NCBI RefSeq assembly: GCF_048077055.1
Contig: NZ_CP182236.1
Location: 2,356,001 to 2,420,000, forward strand
Direction: 5' to 3'
DNA: 64,000 nt
From: Egbenema bharatensis
Lineage (GTDB): Bacteria; Cyanobacteriota; Cyanobacteriia; Elainellales; Elainellaceae
The first letter of the stretch is position 1. Every line of letters begins with the position of its first letter. The notes below the pieces were generated by a model that saw only the letters and a program-made list of their open reading frames with translations, was not told the DNA's origin and did no database searches. The position numbers and the translations under genes were made by a program. Positions 48,953 to 56,726 of this stretch are shown here, piece after piece.

Positions 48953-50965
48953 TTATTGGGGAGTGGGCATTTTGTTTGCCCAGTTGAACGATGAACGTGA
49001 TGAACGAGTTACCGCATTAGACACCGGCCTAGATACCGCAGTGGATACGGCATCTGGGGAAAGGGATACATTCTCCAGGGAAGTCGTCTCGTTCAGCGAT
49101 ACATCGGGAACAGGAAACTCACTGCGATCGGAAGGGTGCGTGAACAGGTTTTCTTCCACTAACTCACACAGTAGATGAATCACCAACAACTGCACTTCCT
49201 GAATCCGCTGGGTTTCCAGAGCCGGAACCACGATCGCAATATCTGCCTCAGCTCGTAACTCCCCCCCATCCTTACCCAGCAGGGCGATCGTCTTCAGGTT
49301 CAACCGTTTGGCCGCCGCAAAAGCATGGATCAAGTTTTGAGACTGACCACTCGTGCTAATGCCCAGCAACACATCCTGGGGTTGAGCAAAGGTGGCAACC
49401 TGACGGGCAAACACATCGTCATAGCCAACATCATTGGCCCAGGCGGTGAGAAAGGCGGAATCGGCCGTCAGGGCCAGGGCCGGTAAACCGGCGCGATGGG
49501 GACAGCAAAATCGTCCCACCAGCTCGGCGGCAAAGTGTTGAGCATCGGCTGCACTGCCCCCATTGCCACAGATCAGTAGCTTGCCTCCCCGTGAGAAGCA
49601 GGTACTCATGGTCTGGGCGGCGGCCTGAATCGTGGGACGAAGTAGCCGATGGGAACGCTGAACCGTTGTAATCATCTCCTCAAAGCCGCGATCGAGAATG
49701 GCTAATTGATTCGCTTCACCGCCTGGAATTGCTGCGCTGCCCAACAGGATATCCTCGTACAGAGCTGCCACCGCACTGGTGACTTTCTGCCAGGTGAAAT
49801 GATCCTGACACCGCCGCATCGCCTGGCGGCCAAACAAGCTTCTCAACTGAGGCTGCTCATACAAATGCAGCAAGCGATCGGCTAATCCTTCTGGGGCATT
49901 GGGCGGAATTAAATAACCCGTTTCGCTATCCTTCACCGTAAATTGAATCCCACCCACCTCTGAACCAATGACGGGTGTACCACAGGCCATCGCCTCGATC
50001 GGAGTAATGCCAAATGGTTCGTACCAGGGGGTTGTGACAAACACATCCGCTGCACTGTAGTAATACTTCAACACCTCCCGCCCTTTCCGTCCCACAAACG
50101 TCACCCGTGAAGCCACTCCCAACTCCTGAGCGATCGCACTCAACCGTCCAATCTCAGGGGTTAGCCTGGGATCAGAGGATTCCGATTCGCCTCCAACAAT
50201 GAGCAAGCGAGCAGGAATGGTCTGGCGTTCCAACAAGTGGGAAAAGCCACGAATCACGTTGTCTACTCCCTTGCGGGGCACCATGCGTCCCAGTTGCAGC
50301 ACCAGGTACTCATCGGGGGAGAGCCCCAGCGTCAATCGGGCATGGATTTTGTTGATTGCCCAAAATTCCGTGGCATCAAAGCCGCAGGGAATGATACTGA
50401 TTCGATCGGGGTTTGCCCCGTACAGCCGCAGTAAATCTTCCCGGTCTTGGGGGCATTCTGCAATGATATGATCCGCCTCCCGCACAATCCGATCTTCAAT
50501 GGCAAACCGTTCATCTGGAAACTGATCCGCCTCTCCCTGATGCAGCCGACGGACTCTACCCAACGCATGAAAAGTCACGACAAACGGAATGCCGATCGCC
50601 CGCTTAATATCTGCCGCAACTAACGCCGACATCCAGAAGTTGGCATGGATCAGGTCATAGGATTGATCTCGACACCAATCTAAAATGAACGCTGTGAATT
50701 CTCCCATGTAGGGCAGCAGTTGTTCCTTGGGTAAGCACTGACAGGAACCGGCTGGCACATGGATCACCCGTACCCCCTGTTGCCAGTTGACAACCTCTGG
50801 TAAATGTTCACTATCCCGACGTGTAAAGACATCCACCTGATAGCCGATCGCCGCCAGATGCTTGGCTAACTGACCGACATAGACATTTTGTCCGCCACTA
50901 TCAACACCGCCAAAGATGCCCAGAGGAGTGGCGTGTTCGCTAATTAGGGCAATTCGTTTAGACAT
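48953..50965 (-). CDS. GT4 glycosyltransferase fused to a GmhA-type SIS domain
   Basis: A 670-residue two-part protein. Residues about 1-410 are a GT4 glycosyltransferase (ISEHATPLGIFGGVDSGGQN, LGRMVPRKGVDNVIRGFSHL, and E-x7-E in EPFGITPIEAMACGTPVIGS). Residues about 455-625 are a sedoheptulose-7-phosphate isomerase domain (LLICGNGGSAADAQHFAAEL, GISTSGQSQNLIHAFAAAKR, RIQEVQLLVIHLLCELVEE), keeping the GmhA active-site His and Glu of AQHFAAE and the Q/H of the last helix. GmhA makes D-glycero-D-manno-heptose-7-phosphate, the first step completed by HldE and GmhB in this cluster. No separate gmhA gene is present. Joining the first biosynthetic enzyme to a transferase is unusual. The last 45 residues are low-complexity. 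Confidence 0.9.
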   Translation of the reverse strand: MSKRIALISEHATPLGIFGGVDSGGQNVYVGQLAKHLAAIGYQVDVFTRRDSEHLPEVVNWQQGVRVIHVPAGSCQCLPKEQLLPYMGEFTAFILDWCRDQSYDLIHANFWMSALVAADIKRAIGIPFVVTFHALGRVRRLHQGEADQFPDERFAIEDRIVREADHIIAECPQDREDLLRLYGANPDRISIIPCGFDATEFWAINKIHARLTLGLSPDEYLVLQLGRMVPRKGVDNVIRGFSHLLERQTIPARLLIVGGESESSDPRLTPEIGRLSAIAQELGVASRVTFVGRKGREVLKYYYSAADVFVTTPWYEPFGITPIEAMACGTPVIGSEVGGIQFTVKDSETGYLIPPNAPEGLADRLLHLYEQPQLRSLFGRQAMRRCQDHFTWQKVTSAVAALYEDILLGSAAIPGGEANQLAILDRGFEEMITTVQRSHRLLRPTIQAAAQTMSTCFSRGGKLLICGNGGSAADAQHFAAELVGRFCCPHRAGLPALALTADSAFLTAWANDVGYDDVFARQVATFAQPQDVLLGISTSGQSQNLIHAFAAAKRLNLKTIALLGKDGGELRAEADIAIVVPALETQRIQEVQLLVIHLLCELVEENLFTHPSDRSEFPVPDVSLNETTSLENVSLSPDAVSTAVSRPVSNAVTRSSRSSFNWANKMPTPQ

Positions 50966-51017
50966 GATTGAGAATACTGGGTGAAGAATAAAGGGATTAA
51001 ATGTTTCAGGGTAATCA

Positions 51018-51980
51018 TCATGGAGCAGTAATTAATTGGCGACTCATTGCCTGATCGAATGCTTGATTCCAGTCATCTACAAATCGCTGAATACCAAACC
51101 GCGATCGAGCCTGTTCTCTGGCGTTTTGCCCCAGACGTTGAGCCTGCTGAGAATCCTGTAACAGCTCCTGCATTCGTTCCACTAAGCTATCTAAATTCGT
51201 GTCAATGTAGCCAGATATACCGTTCTCAATCACGGTTGTTAGTTCGGTGGTTGCCAATCCTACAATCGGTAAGCCCACCATCATTGCCTCACACACCGCC
51301 AATCCTAAACTGGTGTAGCGCACCGGATGAAAAAAGAAGCGATAGCGAGATTGAAAAGCAGGTAAATCGGCATGGGGGACTTCACCCAGCCCACCCAGGG
51401 ATTCTGCACCCATACCCACCAGATCTAAGGGAACCTGGCGCTGTACCTGTTGAAAGATGTCTGAACCCAATCGTCTACCCCGCGATCGAATCCCATTGGC
51501 GATCACAATACCCCGTGCCAGAGTCCCTGTATAGCGAACGGAATCAGGAACAATCACCCCATGCTCAATCACACAGGTTGGTGATGCGCCACTGTCCCAC
51601 ATCAACCGATTGAAATGCGTCACATGAACGAGTAAAACGTCTGGATCATCTACAATATGCCTTGTGTCCGTTGGATGCTCCCGGGGTGGATCATGCTCCA
51701 GGTAAAGACGCGGTAACTGTCGCTGGGATTCCGACAAAATTTCGTACTGATCCTGCAAATAATTGCGGCGAGACTGAAACAACACACAGTCGAAGGATTG
51801 CTTGCACACCTCATCCGCTGGGATTTCATGCACATTTTCTCCCCAGGGAAATCCCTTTAACCGGCCGCCGTACCCTTCTGGTTTACCCGGTTTGACGGGT
51901 AAATAGAACTGATGGGGGGACTGGGTCAAATAATATAGATAACTTCCATGCACGTGCCAGGTCAAAATTCGCAATGGCAT
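51018..51980 (-). CDS. GT4-like glycosyltransferase
   Basis: A 320-residue GT-B protein, shorter than usual. The N-terminus (RILTWHVHGSYLYYLTQSPH, then FYLPVKPGKPEGYGG) has the histidine-containing loop seen in bacterial GT4 enzymes. The C-terminal half contains RYRFFFHPVRYTSLGLAVCE with AMMVGLPIVGLATTELT, an E-x7-E-like donor site with a Ser/Thr-rich variant. It probably belongs to the glycan cluster operon, 53 bp upstream of the GT4-GmhA gene. Specificity is unknown. Confidence 0.85.
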   Translation of the reverse strand: MPLRILTWHVHGSYLYYLTQSPHQFYLPVKPGKPEGYGGRLKGFPWGENVHEIPADEVCKQSFDCVLFQSRRNYLQDQYEILSESQRQLPRLYLEHDPPREHPTDTRHIVDDPDVLLVHVTHFNRLMWDSGASPTCVIEHGVIVPDSVRYTGTLARGIVIANGIRSRGRRLGSDIFQQVQRQVPLDLVGMGAESLGGLGEVPHADLPAFQSRYRFFFHPVRYTSLGLAVCEAMMVGLPIVGLATTELTTVIENGISGYIDTNLDSLVERMQELLQDSQQAQRLGQNAREQARSRFGIQRFVDDWNQAFDQAMSRQLITAP

Positions 51981-52016
51981 AAATTACTGAATGGCTAAGG
52001 TTTAAGTCCTTAAGGT

Positions 52017-52550
52017 TTAAATCGCTAAGGTCGATCGATCGAACAACAGAACTTCCCCCGATCGCTGAGGGGGTTCAGTCCGCTCTTCGGATAGAGACGG
52101 CACAGCAAATCCTAGAGCCTGAAGCAGATAACGTTGATACTCAGCCGCAGAAACAGGTTCGATCGGCGGCTTAACGCAGTGGGTCAGCACTCCTCCGCCA
52201 AACTCCTGAGACTGCCCGACCCGAACGGAAATTCCTGCTAAAAAGCAGAGATAGGCCATGGCATAGGGCGATCGGCCAGGAGCTGTGAACAGAATCGCAG
52301 CATCAAATTCCCCTCGTTGTAGATTTTCAATCAGGTTGGGATAGGCAAGGGCAGCCATTGAAGCAATCAAAATGTTGGGCACGCGCCAAACCTCCGCTGG
52401 TGCATCCCCGGCCAACCATAGGGTAATTTCAGCGTGGGGCAGGGCACAACGCACCAACCTGACCACCGGAGCGATGGACTGACCAGACTCTGGATCGCAG
52501 TAGAGAAACAGTCGATGAACGGTTTGCCACACTTCAGGACGCATAAGCAA
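52017..52550 (-). CDS. Half-length GT9-like protein (N-terminal domain only)
   Basis: A 177-residue protein matching only the N-terminal Rossmann domain of GT9 enzymes: FDAAILFTAPGRSPYAMAYL, CFLAGISVRVGQSQEFGGGV and LTHCVKPP align with FDAAILFTSFSQSPHPAALI of the double GT9 gene. The usual R/D-x-GD acceptor loop is replaced by LFLYCDPESGQSIAPVVRLV, and the whole ADP-sugar domain is absent. Its start lies 17 bp inside the complete GT9 gene upstream. It is either a truncated remnant or a non-catalytic partner. Direct repeats of TTAAGGTTTAA follow its end. Confidence 0.7.
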   Translation of the reverse strand: MLMRPEVWQTVHRLFLYCDPESGQSIAPVVRLVRCALPHAEITLWLAGDAPAEVWRVPNILIASMAALAYPNLIENLQRGEFDAAILFTAPGRSPYAMAYLCFLAGISVRVGQSQEFGGGVLTHCVKPPIEPVSAAEYQRYLLQALGFAVPSLSEERTEPPQRSGEVLLFDRSTLAI

Positions 52551-53589
52551 TCTCCTGTTGTAATAAGTCTGTTGCTTCAGCCAGAACCATTGCTGGAGAA
52601 GGTGTCAGCGGATTTTCGTTGTCTCCAAGACTGCTCCCCACAACCCGATGAAGCTGGCGATCGAGGGGCCCCCAACGCAAGGGATCGGATTGAGTAAAGA
52701 TGACCACGCTGGGAACTTGTAAGGCATCAGCTAAATGGGAAACGCCAGTATCATTACAGATCAACAATCGTGCTCGTTTGAGTAAGACTGCGATCGCTCC
52801 TAAACCGGTTTTCCCAGCCAGGTCAATGGCGGGAAATTGCATTGCCTGAGCCACTGCCTGGGTCAATTCTTGCTCTGAAAGCGTCCCAGTCAAAACAATC
52901 TGTAATCCCTGTTTCGCCAACTGATCTGCTACCGTCGCAAATCGCTGAACTGCCCATCGTCGCCCTACTACACTTGCCCCTGGATGAATGCAAACATAGT
53001 TTCCTTCCTGCAAGCCAAAGGCAGAGGCTACCTTTTGAAAGGCTTGCCAGTCCGAGGGTGACAGGGGAAACTCCAACCGATCGCCCTGCAACGGTACACC
53101 TAAAAATTCCAGCAGCCGTAGAGGTCGCCACACCTCCGGTTCCTGATCCGGGTAAGGGAAAAAGCTCTTTGGATCAGGACAAGCATGACAGGGCGGGAAA
53201 AAGCCTGCGGTGTGTTTTGCTCCCAACAACATTGTAAAACTGTTGATGTGAGTCCCATTACCATGCAGTTGCAGAGCCAGATCGACTTCAGAGGACTGAA
53301 TTTCTGTGAGAAAAGCGATCGTTCGTTGGGCGCAGAAAGGGACTTCTGGAATGCCGGGACATCCTGGAAAACTCAGCCAACCGTTCAAATAGTGCTGAAA
53401 TCGCTGAACCAAACCAGCCGTTTGCTGTAAGCCAATCAGCCTGATGTCCGCTTCAGGTAACGCCAGTCGCAAAGCCCGTAATGCCGGAACCAAGCAAAGG
53501 AAATCACCCAATCCGGGCAGCGATCGAACTAGGAGAATTCGATGGGGCAAAGAGGTTAGCTGATGGTTGACATCAAGGTGCGTGCGCAT
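52534..53589 (-). CDS. GT9-family glycosyltransferase (heptosyltransferase-like)
   Basis: A 351-residue complete GT9 enzyme. It has LLVRSLPGLGDFLCLVPALR (acceptor loop), CIHPGASVVGRRWAVQRFAT (donor phosphate site) and LICNDTGVSHLADALQVPSV (adenine/heptose loop). The region FFPPCHACPDPKSFFPYPDQ is typical of cyanobacterial GT9 proteins. It is the first gene of the minus-strand glycan cluster; the promoter should lie in the 353-bp AT-rich gap upstream. It is a likely heptosyltransferase because the cluster makes ADP-heptose. Confidence 0.92.
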   Translation of the reverse strand: MRTHLDVNHQLTSLPHRILLVRSLPGLGDFLCLVPALRALRLALPEADIRLIGLQQTAGLVQRFQHYLNGWLSFPGCPGIPEVPFCAQRTIAFLTEIQSSEVDLALQLHGNGTHINSFTMLLGAKHTAGFFPPCHACPDPKSFFPYPDQEPEVWRPLRLLEFLGVPLQGDRLEFPLSPSDWQAFQKVASAFGLQEGNYVCIHPGASVVGRRWAVQRFATVADQLAKQGLQIVLTGTLSEQELTQAVAQAMQFPAIDLAGKTGLGAIAVLLKRARLLICNDTGVSHLADALQVPSVVIFTQSDPLRWGPLDRQLHRVVGSSLGDNENPLTPSPAMVLAEATDLLQQEIAYAS

Positions 53590-53942
53590 TCCTAACTCAC
53601 TAGATGAATCAAAAACATGAAGCTTGAGCAGTGGCGTTCATGTTGGTATTTTAAACAGTTAAAAATTGCAAATTCACTATGCATTTGCATGAATAAACCA
53701 GCAGTAAAAAGTTTCTAATTGGGCAAATGCACAAATTAGTAATACCAGCCACAAAAGCCTGTGCAAAAAGGATGAAATTAACAGTAAAACTTGAACACTT
53801 TGAATGAAATTTCATCAAAAAGCCACTTTGTATCATCCTCTACAAAATGGCTCTCAATGATTTAATTTCAGACGAAAAAGTAGGATAGATTCAATTCCTT
53901 CACCGATCTATCCAGAAAGTTATTTTTAATTCAGTCACTCGA
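53590..53942. other. AT-rich promoter region of the glycan cluster
   Basis: No gene is seen. The gap separates the regulator gene (ending at 53943) from the first GT9 gene and contains small palindromes such as ATGCATTTGCAT (53680-53691) and TGAAATTTCA (53806-53815). It most likely carries the cluster promoter. Confidence 0.45.
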
Positions 53943-55175
53943 TCAAGCTTGCAGCGATCGCAACAATAGCGAAAGGCGCATTTGAACTGCATCATCAAAC
54001 TTGCGGGGTTCCAGTCCCGTGAGAGAGGCGATTTTATCCAGACGATAGCTTAACGTATTGCGATGAATTGATAGGCGTTTTGCCGTTGATGAAGGGCAAC
54101 AATCTTCTGAGAAGAAAGTATTCAAAGTCATCAAAAGCTCTGTCTCATGGTTGAGGGGACTTAACAGATATTTTGCCAGGTCAATTTTGGTTGCCTCATC
54201 GGCAATCCCCACAAATGCCGCAATTCCCATATCTCCCAGGCAGTGAATCCGGTTTACACCCTGAAGCCGAGTTCCCAGAGAAAGGGCAATATGAGCATCT
54301 TCATAGGAGCGAGCTAACCCCTTTAACCCTGGATGGTAGCGACCAATACCAATGTTAATTGAAGCGTTAGTATCGTTTTGTAATCTTACCAGCAACGCAT
54401 TGGCTGCCCGTTTAAGTGCTGTCAGATTGGCCCAGGAGGCACTCACCCCTTGAGACTCTTCACAGGTTGCCCAGGGATCTAAGTTCCTACTGTTACTTGC
54501 CTTAAGAACTCCAATATTCCCCTGACCTAAATCGACACAAATTGTATCCGAAGGCAGTTGAAAGAAACTAACAATACTACCAATCACCACCTTCGTTCGT
54601 CGCTGTTCGATCGCCGCCTTTTGCTGATTTAATTTAATTTGATTGTCTGGCTTTCCTTCAGGAAAAGGAATTCCAGCCATATTATTCTCTTTCTCTAAAA
54701 CATAATCGGCTGCATCAATTAAAATCACGGCTCTGGGTTGGGACAAATCCATACTCAGTTGAGCTGCCTGTTCCAGGGCGATCGATTCATCGGTAATTCG
54801 TCCATGCAACAAATCATAGAGCAAACGGTTTTTGATCTTATGCTGACTGGGAAACTGAATTTGAGTCACGGTCTGGTTGACGACTAATTCAACCAGGGCG
54901 TGAGCCAGCCGCGAGGGAATGACTTCGCAGTTGTAGGATTCGCCGACTAAAATTTCTGCTGTTTCAGCCGCATGGCAGAGCGGCACTCTCAAAAACTTTT
55001 CCAGTCTCTTTTCCCCGTACTCCCAATGCAGTAAACGCCCAGCAAAAGCAGGATCACTGCTGGTAAGCACAACTCCCCGTTGATCGACAACAAAAACTGG
55101 AGCATATAACAATTCAGTGACTTTAGCTGTAACCGCAGCAGCGACCTCTAGAAATCCAGTCGTGATCTCCAACAT
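53943..55175 (-). CDS. CdaR/PucR-family transcriptional regulator
   Basis: A 410-residue regulator with a CdaR-type N-terminal sensor (EITTGFLEVAAAVTAKVTEL, then LYAPVFVVDQRGVVLTSSDP), a central GGDEF-like region (NASINIGIGRYHPGLKGLAR) and a C-terminal helix-turn-helix (CCPSSTAKRLSIHRNTLSYR, then LDKIASLTGL). E. coli CdaR responds to sugar diacids; no diacid or glycerate genes are near. The gene is adjacent to and reads in the same direction as the glycan cluster, so it may control it. The effector is unknown. Confidence 0.88.
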   Translation of the reverse strand: MLEITTGFLEVAAAVTAKVTELLYAPVFVVDQRGVVLTSSDPAFAGRLLHWEYGEKRLEKFLRVPLCHAAETAEILVGESYNCEVIPSRLAHALVELVVNQTVTQIQFPSQHKIKNRLLYDLLHGRITDESIALEQAAQLSMDLSQPRAVILIDAADYVLEKENNMAGIPFPEGKPDNQIKLNQQKAAIEQRRTKVVIGSIVSFFQLPSDTICVDLGQGNIGVLKASNSRNLDPWATCEESQGVSASWANLTALKRAANALLVRLQNDTNASINIGIGRYHPGLKGLARSYEDAHIALSLGTRLQGVNRIHCLGDMGIAAFVGIADEATKIDLAKYLLSPLNHETELLMTLNTFFSEDCCPSSTAKRLSIHRNTLSYRLDKIASLTGLEPRKFDDAVQMRLSLLLRSLQA

Positions 55176-55468
55176 AAATGCTATTTTTTCAACATTCCTC
55201 TGTAAGAACCTGTCCGAAAATTAGTCAGGAGTTAGCGAACAATGTTTTCAGTGAAAGCAGTCTTAACTGAAATTAGGTTGACTGACATTCAGCCGACATT
55301 CAGCTAGATCCACTTAATATTCGATATTTATTCAACTACTTGCTAAAACTTTCAGTTGGATCAGTTCAGGACAATCCCACAAGGGTGCAACTAGAATCGG
55401 AGCAGTTAGGGCAATTTAATTTCATATACCTTATCAAACTCGTTCAGGCTTGTGCTCTTTCCAGGGAG
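55176..55468. other. Intergenic region upstream of the CdaR-type gene
   Basis: No gene is seen; AT-rich with a duplicated CAGCCGACATTCAGC-like pair at 55277-55305 (GACATTCAGC twice). It probably holds the regulator's promoter. Confidence 0.4.
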
Positions 55469-55755
55469 TTAGATTGTTTGGCGATCGACTTGTTTTATAA
55501 GATACGCCCCCGCTTTAACAAACGTTGGCTGCTGAAAATCCATTTGCCAGAGGCGATCGACCGCATGCATGAACCCAGTGGCAAAGAACAGGTCTGATTC
55601 CGTTGGGCCTCAATATGGACTACGCCAGAAGGTTCTCGCTGAATTGTGACTTGATCGGCTAAACCAGGCAGCCTTAACGAAATCTGTATCCGTTCAAAAT
55701 TCAAAAATTCCTGAATCGAGGAAACGAAATCTGCTGCGATCTCAGGCTGCACCAT
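55469..55755 (-). pseudogene. Penicillin-acylase family relic (N-terminal fragment, frameshifted)
   Basis: From the ATG at 55755 the frame reads VQPEIAADFVSSIQEFLNFE, then LPGLADQVTIQREPSGVVHI and EAQRNQ, the start of penicillin amidase/acyl-homoserine-lactone acylase proteins (compare the common pattern VEVLRDxxGIPHIxA). It then continues in another frame as LFFATGFMHAVDRLWQMDFQ, the next conserved block (DLFFAQGFVHAQDRLWQME-like), and ends at 55469. Only about 95 of some 750-800 residues remain, with a frameshift, and the catalytic serine region is absent. Confidence 0.75.
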
Positions 55756-55919
55756 AGGGATAATCCCCCCAGATTGACATTGAGTCTCATTGTAAGAGGG
55801 AAAATTCCAACTGCAATTGATCAGGGAAAAAATAAAGCCCGCCGATCGCATTAGAGGGAGGCGATCGGCAGGCTACAGGGATAAGCCAGTACAGAGAATG
55901 GGTTTTAGAGAAAGACGAC

Positions 55920-56339
55920 TTACTTGTCCGTCCGGGCGTAGTCATCTTGGTAGCGGATAATGTCGTCTTCGCCCAGATACTCACCGTTTTGGACTTCGAT
56001 CAACACCAAGGGAATCACGCCAGGATTTTCTAAACGGTGCCTGGTGCAGGCTGGAACGTAGGTGGATTGGTTGCAGAACAGCAGCTTTTCCTCATCGCCG
56101 CATTCCACCTTTGCCGTTCCAGAAACCACAATCCAGTGTTCACTCCGATGGTGGTGCATCTGTAAGCTCAAACGGTGTCCTGGTTTGACCTCAATCCGCT
56201 TAATTTTGTAACCCTGTCCTTCTTCCAGAATCGTGAACGATCCCCAGGGGCGGAGTTCGGTCGCAGCAACTCCCTTGGCGGCAGCCGGACTGGGAACGGA
56301 CACAGCTGTAGGTTGAGTTACTTCTTTTGGTTGAGCCAC
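55920..56339 (-). CDS. Cupin, mannose-6-phosphate isomerase type II-like
   Basis: A 139-residue protein starting at a GTG at 56339 with AAGGAG eight bases before it. The core RPWGSFTILEEGQGYKIKRI, then EVKPGHRLSLQMHHHRSEHW, IVVSGTAKVECGD, STYVPACTRHRLENPGVIPL and VLIEVQNGEYLGEDDIIRYQ-DDY is the cupin domain that forms the C-terminus of bifunctional GMP/PMI enzymes. As a free-standing domain it should interconvert mannose-6-phosphate and fructose-6-phosphate with a metal held by the cupin histidines and glutamate (MHHHRSEHW). The 30-residue N-terminal part is low-complexity. Confidence 0.9.
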   Translation of the reverse strand: MAQPKEVTQPTAVSVPSPAAAKGVAATELRPWGSFTILEEGQGYKIKRIEVKPGHRLSLQMHHHRSEHWIVVSGTAKVECGDEEKLLFCNQSTYVPACTRHRLENPGVIPLVLIEVQNGEYLGEDDIIRYQDDYARTDK

Positions 56340-56726
56340 AATTTCTCTCCTTGAGACAAGTACTTAAAGACAACGCACGAAAACAACACTCTGACCAACG
56401 CCGTGTTGCCTGCGATGGCTGGTTCGACCAGCGAGTGGATCAGGTACGCAACGCTGTAACAGGAACACAGAAAAGCCCAATATCCAAACAACAAAGATGT
56501 CGTAGTACGCTTCACCCCGATCGCAAAATTAGCTATGGCAAAATTAGCTCAGGAATCAGGCTGTTTCAGAATTAGACATCATTGAGAGTCGTTCGCCAAG
56601 ATAACAGAATTCTTCGGGTGAACGGTAGTCTCCTGTGGGGGAAACCGGCATTTCTACACGGATTCTTCACATGGGAACCGATGGGTTCAAGGCAGATTAA
56701 TAGTAGGCGTGATTTGTAAATCATCC
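56340..56726. other. Intergenic region upstream of the cupin gene
   Basis: No convincing gene. It contains the promoter of the cupin gene and the 3' flank of the NAGPA-domain gene. No repeat element or terminator stood out. Confidence 0.35.

Noticed and set aside
55340..55597. Plus-strand open frame of 85 codons near the CdaR-type gene
   Set aside because: It runs opposite the penicillin-acylase relic, lacks a ribosome-binding site and shows no family features.
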